64,000 nt of DNA from Cheiracanthium punctorium (Eukaryota; Arthropoda; Arachnida; Araneae; Cheiracanthiidae): NCBI GenBank assembly GCA_038373885.1, contig JAWZYV010001861.1:496001-560000 (forward strand), written 5' to 3'. Positions 22,641-33,239 of this stretch are shown here, piece after piece. The notes under the pieces are model-generated. The model did no database searches and was not told the origin of the DNA. It worked only from the letters and a program-made list of their open reading frames with translations. The position numbers and the translations under genes were made by a program. Positions within the stretch are counted from its first letter, which is position 1. Each line of letters begins with the position of its first letter.

Positions 22641-25600
22641 CCAGTATTTCTCGAGATTTCAAGAAAATGCTACACAAGTCAATCGGGGAAACCCAAAACT
22701 CCATATCTTGCATTCTAGTTGACCAATTTTGATACAACAAAAGCAAAATTTAACTATTTGATGTGTAGACTGCGAATTTTAAACTTTTTTAAACCCCAGA
22801 ACAGTGGGTTGCCCTGAAAATTTGTAAAAATATCCATCATCTCGGATGAAATTTTTAGGCAGATTAACCTTCTGACTGACTAGTCATTTGAATGTTTTCG
22901 TCAAGAAACTGCACCTTGTTTTAGAACAGAAATCTCTTTCTACGGAAGCAGAACGGGAAGGATATTTTCCTAGCAAAAAAACTTGATTTTTCATCCCCCC
23001 CAGACACCCTGGACTCCCTACCGCAAATCCCTCCGGCTAATTGCTGCAGAGCTGCTCCAGCTAATAGCTGTCTTTTGTGCTTCAGTAGAGGCATGTTTCC
23101 GGGACAGATCAACCCCTCTGTCCGTTTACAGAATTTTGGATACTTGGAAAGACTATCTTTTTTCCCCAGATGGATAAAATTGAAACTGTACTCTTTGTGT
23201 GAAGTTAGGAAGACTATTTTTCAGTATAGGTTAAAAGGTTTGCCTTTAACAATTACGTACATGTTTACAGGGATACACTAATCTCTGTATATATGAATTT
23301 GTAAAAAATAAATAAATAAAAATTGTATCACAAATTTATAAATACTCTGTATAAAAAATACTCTCCCATTTTACATAGCAAATTATATATTTGTAAAACT
23401 GTAAAATTAATAGTTTAGAACAAATAATAATTTTTTGCAACTCTGCTTTTAGTGGTTTTCAAATACCTTTTCAAATAAATGTTTCAATTACATTTTTTTG
23501 GCTATTTCTATTAAAAGGTTTCTTGATAATTTTATAAATACTAGGGGCCAAGGCCCCTAGACTCGCTACGCTCGCTTTTCGTATGAGGCATTCGGCCCCT
23601 AATAAGGCTTATTCGTAAAAAAGACAGAATTTCGACAGACAAATCCCAAAGATTGGATCAGAAAGTATGTTACTGAGCTACACATTGCTTGGTTCTTGCA
23701 TGTTCATTGATATATAAAAATTTAAACTTCACACTACAGTAGATCCCCCCACATAAGACGGTAGATATTTTGTTATAGGAATCCGTGTTGTACGGGTCCT
23801 TAGCTATACTCCACCTGGAGTGCGGACTCCGCGTATAATCGCTGGAAAAATTATTTGCACTCCTGAGAAACACAATCATGTTTAATATTGCCATTCAAAA
23901 GTTATATTAATTAGGAGCTTAAAGCGTAATAAAAGCAGAACATCTGTTTCAGCTGTATTTTTAATTATTTAAAACCAACTGGACACCTTGTGTATTTGCC
24001 ACGCATGGCGATTTTTCAATATTTGGTGGCTTACGTATATGTATAATTAATAATTAGCTCTAAGAAAACGGTTCTTCATATGTTTTCTTTTATAAAAACT
24101 ACGGAACAGCTAGGATAGCTTGCCACCAATGGCAACTTTTCATTATTTGGCGATTTATACATGCTCAGAACTTATAATTACTGCTCATGTAAGGTTCTCG
24201 GAAAACCGTTATCCATATTTTCATATACATAATCCTTTGCAGATTGACATATTTAGCACCACGAATTATATCATCTCGCCGCGCTGGCAAACATCCAAAG
24301 TGTACTATAACTGCTATAATGGCATAGTTAACGCCACCAAATATGTCTACTGGTAGCAAATACTACAGCTGGACCGAACCGGCTTTAAAATAATCTACAT
24401 TTTAATTATTTTTCATTTTCAAGATACTGGGTTCTAACATTCTGGAAAGCGAAGTTTACCCTGCTTGGAAAGATACCATTTTGCCAGATTATTCCTAATG
24501 CCAAGAGCGCACTTTTAAAATCATTTACAATTAGTTATTCTGTTTTGTAAAAACGAATAGTCGCTCATTCTAAACTCCTGTTGTCTAAGCGAATTTACTA
24601 TTTGAAATTGTCAACTTTGTGTAACACACTTTGAGTTATTTATTTCATATACTTTTTTATTTGCCGTAAAATGGGTATCATTCTACTTCATGTTTGTCAA
24701 TTTCACGTTATTTTACATACTTGGAATTGCTTTGTTGCAAAGGAGTGAATGATTTTATGCCAAATCTGGCAACCATTATGTTTATTTTTTTCAGTTTTTT
24801 ATTAATATCTTCTAAAATAATTCGTTTTCGAAATTTAAGTCAGTTTATCAGGTTCCTTGGAATTTTTCGAATCTGTGAACACCTTAGTCGAAACTCAAAT
24901 CCACACGGTTTACGAGGAGATAGCCCAACAAGCTTTGACAGCAGCGACCGCAGCCGTTACTTTTTTTTAGAATGGAGAGATAACCTTTTAATAGAAATAG
25001 CCAAGAAAGTATGAAAAAAAAATCATACTTTAAATTTCAAAATACTTCATTCATGCTAGGTAGGAAGAAAAAAAATGTAGGGTAAAAAAACAACGTACCA
25101 AGGAAAAAACTACACAGAATGCAAAAATATAGATTGAAAACTAAAGAAAACCCTACCCAAGTCCCTAAAATCAACAAAAATTGAAAAGTGATACGGCACG
25201 TAGACAAAAAACTCGTGATTGAAAGAAATAGCACTCTCAAGTGCTAATAATAATAAAAATAATAATAGAATAGTAATAAAATTAGGAAATAAATCATGAC
25301 AAATGCATAGATTATGAAGCACTTTCCAGCATTTGTCTTTAAAAACAGTTACAGGAATCTTGCTTAGGCGTAGGTCTAAATATGAGTCACTGGTAAAACA
25401 AATTGGCTTTGTTTTTATAGTATTGGGATAATTTCATTTAAATTTTTTTTCTCAAATTATAAATAATTTTGCTTACAAAAAGAAAAAAAAAATCATACGG
25501 CAATCTTAGATACTGTCTTCATTATGAAAGAAAAAGTATGAATCAAACCAATTTTAAAAAAGAGAGGCTCACTAAATCTTAACACTCAGCACACTTAAGC

Positions 25601-27119
25601 ATAAAAATCTCTCGAGTTGTTAACTAGTTTAAAACATTATTAAACCCATTGTTAATTTCCTTGCCATTACTGAAAAGAAACAATCAAGAAGACTCTTTTC
25701 TATAGTAAATGTTGTGTTCAAGCGCACATATTTGAATGTTGCACTGATCAAGTTCTGCGCGCATGCAGTCGCTATGCCCTGCTGGAGCTCTGAAGTATAT
25801 AACCCATATTTAACCTGTTCGCTTTCATCATTGAAAAGACACTATGAAGACGGCTCTTTATGTGGGAGAGATCATGTGGAGTTATTTTTCAGTGGAGTTT
25901 GTGGGAGAGTTATTTTTTACTAAAAATTGAGGTTTTTTTTTTTTTTTTTAATTGGAGGGGGAGGGATAGTAATTGCGTATACTTTCAGAAATTATCTTTG
26001 TTCTTCTTAAACACTTAAACCTTTATTCCTTTACCCAGAAGAATATTTTCAGGGAATTATAAAGTCATTCTGATGCAGTAGATGTAATGTTCAGGCATTT
26101 TTTCTTTTAAAGTTGTGAATGGTGCAAAAAACTCTAAACTGCATGTCATTCACAAGAATTGCCCTTTCGCTGGATTCCATAGCATAAATCTTGAGAAAAA
26201 TAGTATATTTTATGCTCTCTGTTCTCCCTCCCCCCTCCCTCCATGAAATCTGTATTAAAATATTGTGATTGAGATACAACAAAGCTGAACCAAAACAAAT
26301 AATGAAATCTTTTAAATTCCCATAATTTTGATAGCTTATTTCCCTATCCCCCCCCCTCAACGTATAAATAAATTTATCAAATTTATTCCCCCCCCCCCCC
26401 CACGAGTATTTCTTTATGATTTTCCTTTGCAAATCATTTTTAGTATATTTCTCTATAAAAACTGCTTAAATAATACACTTTTATCATGTGCATGTTCTAC
26501 AGAATTTCTCGAAGTTTTCCATCCATGTCAAATAAATGTGCATAGTTTTTTATTCCTAATTTAGCCTTTCAAAATTTAATTCAACTTTTAACTTATTTGC
26601 GTATAAAAACATATGCTTGTTTTAACAAAAAAAGACGGTGGTCTTCCCTCTGATTTATTCTGGAAAAGTAAATATAAATAAATAGTAGGTTGTTTTTACC
26701 CTTGTTTTGATTTTAATTGTAACATTACCCTAATTTTTGTGTCTCAAATCTGACACCTCATATCTCCACTCAATATTCTGGTTTGTTTCAGGAGACAAAA
26801 CTGAGCATTTGGTCCCCTGGGGCATATTTACATATATTTCAATTAAATTTCCGAAATGTTCAGTTTTTGTTACATTGTGTGATGGGCACTGATAAAGCAA
26901 TATTCTTCATTTATTTTCTATTTTTTAAAACTATTTAATGACATGATTTACTTTTTATTAAGAACATGGTTGATACGAAACTGTTTTATCATTGTTAGAT
27001 AGAAGTCTTTTTTCCAGACTATGCTCAAATTTTAATTATTTAACATCTATTTTATTCTATTTAAGAGTATTTATGGAGTTGATCCTAGTGGTACAATATT
27101 TTAGGTCTTGATCTGTCTA
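22641..27119. other. Large intron segment, mostly unassigned
   Basis: No exon was recognised. There is a short C-rich block at 22995-23100 that might be LTR-derived. A perfect hairpin lies at 23541-23560. G- and C-rich blocks at 26218-26245, 26340-26360 and 26385-26402 resemble the cores of hAT MITEs but lack defined ends. Open frames of about 100 codons in 24694-25014 and 26091-26432 have no family resemblance and biased composition. Confidence 0.45.
23541..23560. repeat. Perfect 9-bp-stem GC-rich hairpin
   Basis: 'ctaggggccaaggcccctag' is a perfect inverted repeat with a two-base loop, followed by 'actcgctacgctcgc'. In very AT-rich surroundings this GC-rich hairpin probably marks the end of an element. 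Helitron 3' ends have such hairpins, but the CTRR terminus could not be confirmed. Confidence 0.6.
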
Positions 27120-27134
27120 TAGACTGTATAAGAA

Positions 27135-27375
27135 TTGCCAATGGATAAGGCACTAAACATTGGTAGATGGCGGATGTGTGAAAGCCTGAAATTCTAGAAT
27201 GCCGCGCTTTTGTCGATCTAACGATATAGAGTTTTGTGCTGCTTTCTTCGGATGTAACGTGAATACGCATTAGAACCCCTCTAAAAAGTCCTTACCCCAA
27301 GCACCCTCCCCTTAAAGCCTACAATCCTCATGTAGTTTTGCTGTAACAGACCAATACAGACATCAATAGACTAGC
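27135..27375 (+). mobile_element. tRNA-derived SINE, copy 2 (diverged)
   Basis: The shared body 'cggatgtaacgtgaatacgc' and 'attagaacccct' and the upstream 'taaggcactaaacattggtagatgg' identify it. The 5' promoter region is changed. It is followed by sequence that also follows copy 3, so this SINE belongs to a larger duplicated segment (27120-27698 versus 29575-30056). Confidence 0.75.
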
Positions 27376-27508
27376 CAGTTCAGAAATTTCTGCATTATAT
27401 TCTTAAAAAAAAATATTTTTTGGTCATTTTTGTTTGAATTAAAAATTGTTTGCATTTTTCTTCACACCTCTATGTTAAAAAACATAGTAGAAGGTGGTCT
27501 GTTGTAAG

Positions 27509-27698
27509 CAGGCGCGTAGCAATTCAATGTTTTGAGGATATGGGGCGGGGGCTCTCAGTATGTTTCTATCGATTCTAGAAACCAAAACAAAAAAGACATC
27601 ATGGTTGTGCTAATTTGTGGTTACTTTCACCCTTCAACCAAGGGCATGGGATTCAGGTGTTCGAGGTCTCTGAGCCCTCCTCCTTTCCTACGCCACTG
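27509..27698. mobile_element. hAT-like MITE with imperfect TSD
   Basis: Ends are 'caggcgcgtagca' and 'cctacgccactg'. The flanks 'gttgtaag' and 'attgtaaa' agree at 6 of 8 positions. A related copy starts at 29934 ('cagaagcgcagcagctcaat') and shares 'ggtatgtttctat' and 'ttctggaaac' inside. Confidence 0.6.
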
Positions 27699-27797
27699 AT
27701 TGTAAACTTCAACAACTTGTCGCTGTGCCTCATTTGGAGAGGTAATCAGTCTTAACGATACTTTCAAGCTCATATATTTTACATCTGTTACCTATGT

Positions 27798-27944
27798 CAG
27801 GTGCGTAGCTAGGAAAATTTTTCGGGGGGGGGGGGGATATGAACTTATATGTGTATAAATAGACGGAATTTCATCACTAATCCAAAAATTTCGGGGGGGG
27901 GGGATATATCCCGATATCCCCCCCCTCCCCTGGCTACGCCCCTG
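27798..27944. mobile_element. Short hAT MITE with perfect 8-bp TSD
   Basis: It begins 'caggtgcgtagctagg' and ends 'cctggctacgcccctg', and is flanked by 'acctatgt' at 27790-27797 and 27945-27952. Inside are two G runs and a C run that can pair. Same family type as 1514-1684 and 43024-43179. Confidence 0.92.
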
Positions 27945-27952
27945 ACCTATGT

Positions 27953-29574
27953 ATTTAAAATCAAGCGTTTAAACTGCCTTCTGAACAGTTAAAAATAACA
28001 ATTTGCAATATATTTTCTAATTGTCCAATTTTTAAAATCAGGCTTTATTTAGAGGTTGGGGAAAGAGGGTTGTAATATAGTGTCATGATGTAAGCTATTT
28101 ATTTTTTAATATAATATATATTTTCAAAAATAAGAAGAAACATATAGCAAACAGAATTTTATAGGGTGTGCGGAAAAAAGACCTCAGGGGAAAAAAATCA
28201 TCTTGTCATTATTTACTACATATGTAAGAACAACATCGGATGCTTTTATTTGAAGAGAGGAAATAGAGGGAAGAGGGGATCAAGATTATTTTTATTTATT
28301 TTTAATTTAGATTACTGATAATCAATGAAGCATAACATTTAATGGAATCTTATGTATTCCTAGAATTTTAATACCTCATTTTCCGACACCTCCCCAACTC
28401 ACACAGAGTTTGAAAGTTTTAAAAAATATTTACGAAATTTGCATTTTATTTCTTTTTAATTTTTAATATTTATTTTAGGTTTTTCTTGCGCTTCATATTT
28501 AATATGTTTCTCTAGAAAAGAGAGCATAAATGGGATAAGAGCATGCGCGGGCACCGAATCGCTTATTGTTTGCACTATAGCATTTGCACCAAAAACTTCC
28601 ATTTTTATCATATTTCATGTATATTATAAAATTTTATTTCCATGGACTAATTTTGCTTTGTGGCACTTTTTTTTTTTTTTTTTTTTTTTTTAGATCGTGT
28701 CATTTATCCTCCGAGCAAAAGCTCGCAAGGATTTCTTAAAACATTTTTTTTTTTTTTAAGTTAATATATATTTTTTGAATTTTTATCGCTGTTCTTTCCC
28801 TTCAAACCCCAGAATGCGCACTTACGACTCTGTATTGCAACATCTGAGCATAGGATTTCGCATGATTATGGTTGTTTGATTTCCACGTTGCCATCATGTC
28901 CGATGAGACTATCTAAGAGTCACTGGCACTGACTTAAAAAAATGAGGGGGCCCATTCTCCAAATGGACATTGTTAGAATCACGGAAAAAGCGCATCCAGA
29001 AAACAGCCCACAATTTTAAATGGGTTTGTATTTTGGGAAGAGAAGAGGAGGGGGGGGGGTGCCGTGGCGTGAGTTAAGAAAATGTGCAAAACAAGTGGGC
29101 ATCCAAAAGAGCGTAAACAGAGGTACATTAGTGTATTAGTGTAGTAATTAATTATTTTTTTATTTTTATTTTTTCACAAAGAAAAGAAATTACTACACAT
29201 CTGCACTTTTATTACAAAACAAATTTGAGCCCAGTAGTCAATGAGTGAATATCCTCACCTCCCTCTTCTGCAAATTTGAACCCAGCATTTAACTCAAGGC
29301 TAAGTGAAAATACTAGTGTTTCTATTGGGGGGGGGGGGATTGGGCATTCAGAGTGTGAAACAGTTTAGTATAAAAATGAAACAAAAAATCAAATACTTAA
29401 AAGAAATCACTACACCAAAAAGCACCCTTTCGGATGTCCACTCCTTTTTTACATTTTTTATTTCAAGCGCCAATCCCGCCCATCCACCCACTCATATAAA
29501 AAAATAAGCCCCTTCAATATTGTGCGTTTTTTTCCGAGTGCGCTTTTTTCCCGCCCACCACATTCTTATCTCCA
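27953..29574. other. Intron sequence with simple repeats
   Basis: No exon or defined element. There are poly(T) runs at about 28669-28692 and 28744-28758, and G runs near 29050 and 29327. A short open frame at 29304-29507 is not similar to any known protein. Confidence 0.45.
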
Positions 29575-29576
29575 TA

Positions 29577-29805
29577 GAATGGCCGAGAGGATAAGACAGT
29601 GAAAATTGGTGGATGTGAGATGTGAGGTAGTGTGAAGGTCCAGAGTTTTGGATTACACCGCATTTGCTGATCTAACGGTCTAGAGTTTCGGGCAGTTTTC
29701 TCCAAATGTAACATGAATATGTGTTAGAACCTCTTAAAATGCCGTTCACCAAAGGTATTCTTACTTTATCAGATGGTCCTCGACACAGTAACATAGACCG
29801 TAGTA
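29577..29805 (+). mobile_element. tRNA-derived SINE, copy 3 (diverged)
   Basis: It starts 'gaatggccgagaggataaga', the most tRNA-like box A region among the copies, resembling the 5' part of tRNA-Ser or tRNA-Leu. It contains 'ttctccaaatgtaacatgaa' and 'gttagaacctctta'. The 3' part is altered. It lies in the second copy of the duplicated segment. Confidence 0.75.
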
Positions 29806-29877
29806 GACCAGCGAGGTTCAAAAATTTCAGAATTAGCACCTTAAAAATGAATATTTTAAATATTTTTGTTTAAATTA

Positions 29878-29906
<29 letters not shown>
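29878..29906. repeat. (TA)n(CA)n microsatellite
   Basis: Alternating TA followed by CA dinucleotides. Similar tracts occur at 48456-48502 and 59943-59972. Confidence 0.9.
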
Positions 29907-29908
<2 letters not shown>

Positions 29909-30204
29909 TTTTTTAATAAGTGGGTCTGCTGTAAGCAGAAGCGCAGCAGCTCAATAAGTTTAGGGGGGGGGATCGGTATGTTTCTATGAATTCTGGAAAC
30001 TACAAAAAATGGAACTTATTTGAGGTTATTTTCATCTGTGGTTGGGAGGGTGTCTCAGAGATGACTTTTACTAGCCAGAAAAATAAGCTTTCTCTGTAAA
30101 GTGATAGAGTGATTGAGAAGGTTTTGAAGTATTTAGACCTTTAACGGCATAGTTTCTTTATGAATGTTAACGTGCATGGGCTATTTCGGGTGCCATGGTA
30201 AGAC

Positions 30205-30420
30205 ATAACACTAAACGTAGACAAAGGCACTAAACATGGTAGACGACTGAAATATGGAAGTCCCGTGTTAGGGCCTACCACCCGGCTATCAAACTGTCTG
30301 GAATTTTGGTCGGTTTTCTCCAGGTGTGAGGTTAATAAAAAGCCTCCCGACCAAGGAATCTTCCTGGACCAGATCTCCCTCGTGTAGGTTTGCAGAAGCT
30401 CAAACCAAAACAGACCTCCC
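30205..30420 (+). mobile_element. tRNA-derived SINE, copy 4
   Basis: Identified by 'aaggcactaaacatggtaga', 'aagtcccgtgttagggcct', 'ctgtctggaattttggtcgg' and 'ttttctccaggtgt'. The copy has a deletion after 'gtgtgaggttaat', where others read 'gtaacgtgaatacgc'. Confidence 0.75.
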
Positions 30421-30586
30421 TCACATACGGACACACAATTTGTCTGGCTTACGTATGTAAAATTGTTATTTCTGCAAGATTTTTACAGCCTTCAAAATAA
30501 AATATGCACCAAAACACTGTTTTTTCCCCCCTTAAAAAATATACCTCTAAAATTATTGTAAATATTTTGTGGTGGAGGGGAATTGG

Positions 30587-30622
30587 AAAAGCGCTTTTAA
30601 AAGTACTTTTAAAAGCGCTTTT
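30587..30622. repeat. 36-bp perfect palindrome
   Basis: The half-site 'aaaagcgcttttaaaagt' is followed directly by its exact reverse complement, without a spacer. Each half also contains the smaller palindrome aaaagcgctttt. There is no sign that it is an element terminus. Confidence 0.85.
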
Positions 30623-31179
30623 TGTTACTTAAAAGTTTCTATTCCAGACTATCAAGCATTTTAGTGCTAAAATAGAGCAAAAAATTCAATATACCACAAA
30701 ACCTTTCCCTTCAGCAAACGCTAGAAGAAAGGGGAAGTTTTTTTCCGTAAAAAATGACATCTTTAATATTGTTCGCTTTTTCCACTCTCCTTTCATAATA
30801 TCTCTAAAATTTCGTACAAACCCTTAATTCCATATCCACAGCAATTAGGAGACAGACAAGCAGACAAATCGAAATCACAGACGATTCATCATCAACTTCT
30901 TAAGAAGGAGTTAAAATGGGATAAAAAGCACTTTCAAGTTTCGATACTCCACAGTTACGTCATTTTTATAAAAATATTCATGTGTCTTCCTCAATAATAA
31001 TTATTGCCAAGGTGTTTTAAAAATACATTAAATGTATCTTAAACGGAGCTATAAACTTTGTCTTTTGATGTCTATTTCAGTAGTGGAAAATTTTGCAAGT
31101 AAAATATAAAAGCAAGCAATTTAAAAAAGAAGAAAGAAATCAACAGATCTGACTAATATGCTTTCTGTATAATTAAACT

Positions 31180-31684
31180 CTTATTCCCTAATTTTGAATT
31201 AATGGATGTATGAACATTCCCCAGCTATGCGTACGCGAAATTTGAAGACAACCTTGACAGTAATTAAGTTGGAGGGGATCAGAATCCATTCGTCTTCTTT
31301 TGATAACAATACCAGGGTCCGTCTTGTCAGAGCCATTGAAAAAAACTCCACCGCCGATACTACAGTGGACCCTCAGGCCTGCAGGACACCCCCCATTGTG
31401 GCAGCTAATTGCCTCTCCGTTCTCACGAATTCTCAGAGGGGGAAGGGACAATTTCTGGAGACGGTCTTGCCGGTTTGAGAAGCAAAAATAGAAAGCGACA
31501 AAACATGGCTTAGGCGCTTTTGAAGGAATCTTCAATTAGTGACTATAGTTGGTCTTGTCAATTTGAAAGGCAATCTCAACGAACGGCTTAACACGGGGTT
31601 GACAGTAGGAGGGTTAAATAGAATAGCAACACGAGAGAGCACAGGGTTGCAAGTATCGCATGGCAACTGCATGTTGCTACATTA
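31180..31684 (-). mobile_element. Probable 3' LTR of a Gypsy-type element (minus strand)
   Basis: On the minus strand this region directly follows a polypurine tract (31687-31702, G-rich with AA) and a decayed pol end (31753 onward). That is the normal order pol - PPT - 3' LTR. The LTR would begin near 'tgtagcaacatgcag' (about 31679, minus). Its far end is not clear, and no 5' LTR was found. Confidence 0.5.
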
Positions 31685-31752
31685 ATCCCCCTTCCCCCCC
31701 AAGTACTAACAGTATGATATCTTAAAGGTACTTAGACTTGTATTTTATTTTT

Positions 31753-32340
31753 CTTCCCGAACAAAGAGTTCATTTAGATGTGTCCTCTTCACTCAAAGTT
31801 GACCATGAAGCATTATTGCTTATTACTTTCTCCTGCATGGTGGGAGCAAAGGGCACAGTTTCGCTTTTGATGAAGGCAGGTTTGATGTGATCAGTATCGA
31901 TGATAGATTCCTTCCAGAGATGAGTAAGGTTAAAATTTTCCGTTCTGCTCCAGTATCTGGTATGGATCTTCATACGGTAGTTGAAGAGGTTTTTGAACAG
32001 CATCATGACCAACCCATACGTGCGAGCTGAACTTCAATGCAGGGTGTGCCTCACCATGGCACAGTGGTTATATCACTGAAAATGGTAGACGGCCAAATTG
32101 TGAATGTCCCGTGTTCAGGTCCCATCGCGCGGTCGTCGATTTAACGGTCTGGAGTTTTGGTAGGTTTTCTCCAGATGTAACGTGAATACGCGTTAGAACC
32201 CCTTATAAAGTCCTCCTACCAAAGCATCCCTCATCTTAGGCAGATACCCCTCGCGCAGGTTTGCCTCAATCACACACAACACATCAATGCAGGGTGTACA
32301 AAAGTCTTGTTGTCTGCAGAGTGGGCTATAAGTTTCGCAT
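31753..32340 (-). pseudogene. Gypsy-type pol C-terminal relic, split by a SINE
   Basis: Minus-strand frames show short stretches typical of the C-terminal tail of a Gypsy-type integrase: 'HPALKFSSHVWV', 'LPYEDPYQ' and 'DTDHIKPAFI'. In the family these read approximately 'vhkdL..cshVFvR.D', 'PYdGPy.V' and 'siDrLKPAy'. Frameshifts separate the pieces. The SINE at 32048-32283 interrupts the relic. Most of pol (protease, reverse transcriptase, RNase H) is absent. Clearly dead. Confidence 0.65.
32048..32283 (+). mobile_element. tRNA-derived SINE, copy 5, with perfect 14-bp TSD
   Basis: 236-bp copy flanked by 'tcaatgcagggtgt' at 32034-32047 and 32284-32297. Box A-like 'tggcacagtgg' lies at 32057-32067 and box B-like 'gttcaggtccc' at 32113-32123, spaced as in a Pol III tRNA promoter. 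The tRNA-unrelated body contains 'ttctccagatgtaacgtgaa' and 'gcgttagaacccctta', and the tail is rich in 'aatcacacacaa'. The long TSD shows insertion by target-primed reverse transcription, so a partner LINE supplied the enzyme. Confidence 0.92.
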
Positions 32341-32527
32341 ATATTCACGAATTTGAATTAAGAAGTCTGTCGTATGCGTGCTACATTTCAAAGGGAATGT
32401 AAAAACTTAACTGAAAATCATGCTTAGAAAAATTTTTCATAGAAGTTTTTCTCTTATAGTGTTTTTTTATTATTTCTATTACATCTGACTTTCATTAGTT
32501 GTTTTTATAAAGAATTTTATTTTTCAG

Positions 32528-32647
32528 AGTCAAATGTACCAAAAGCTTTTAGAAAGTATAAGAAGCAACAACAATTATATGAAGCATCATTAAGTCCTGA
32601 ACTATCTCGAATATCTGCCACAACATCTTATCCACCAGGATATCCAG
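32528..32647 (+). CDS. NFRKB: NFRKB exon b: central low-complexity linker
   Basis: Exon after 'tttttcag', ending before 'gtttgt'. The split codon (g|ag, Glu) joins the previous exon. Translation is SNVPKAFRKYKKQQQLYEAS followed by LSPELSRISATTSYPPGYP, ending with one base of a Gly codon. The basic, glutamine-rich start and the Pro/Ser-rich end correspond by position to the variable human stretch after the acidic SSDEED motif. This region is poorly conserved, so the call rests mainly on phase, splice sites and position between conserved exons. It starts only 231 bp after the SINE copy at 32048-32283. Confidence 0.8.
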
Positions 32648-33239
32648 GTTTGTTGCCTATTTTTTGATATTGTTTGGGGACTTAAATGACCCAGGTCTGA
32701 TTTATTAGAATTTAAAGTGTTATCAACACAAAATAAACAACTAAATATTATTCATAATTGATATTAATAATAAAAAGGAAATGATAATGTGACTGTATCT
32801 GCATGTAGTATTAAGTTAATAAAGTCTGAGCCTCATTTAGCATTATGATTATATTTGTTTATTGTTTTTAGAGCTTTATATGTAGTCATTCACAAAAGCC
32901 CAAAAATTACTATGTTAATTTCGCTAGAATACCTATTTGTTTCTGTTTTTACTTTTTTAAATTCATTAGAATTATAATTTAATACTATTTGACATTATAT
33001 TATTCAGTCTTAAATCTCCAGTTGTTGCTGAGAAAAAAAAAAAGTTGAGCTCAAAGATTTGTTTGACAAAATCTAGATTCATCCTAAATTGCTTGCAACA
33101 AAATTTTATCTTAAGCCAAAGAAAGGTGGTTACAAGCAATAGCTTTTGTATCATGTGGGAATCTCTTCAGAATGAAAGGAAATTTTACTATTTGTTTTAC
33201 AGTGGTTGTGCAAGTGGGTAGCTTATGTTCACAGATATA
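32648..33239. other. Intron sequence with no clear feature
   Basis: AT-rich intron between exon b and the mariner element. Nothing else was recognised. Confidence 0.5.

Noticed and set aside
23541..23620. Helitron 3' end
   Set aside because: The hairpin is convincing, but the terminal CTRR and the A/T insertion context could not be shown.
24000..24360. Inverted repeats with 'ttgccacca' and 'ggcgttaac' text
   Set aside because: The similarity between halves is patchy and no boundary or TSD could be defined.
26091..26564. Overlapping open frames on both strands, up to 113 codons
   Set aside because: They are created by C/G runs in a repeat-like block. The translations are glycine or proline runs without domain features.
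31188..31535. 115-codon minus-strand open frame
   Set aside because: It lies within the probable Gypsy-type 3' LTR and shows no protein family features.
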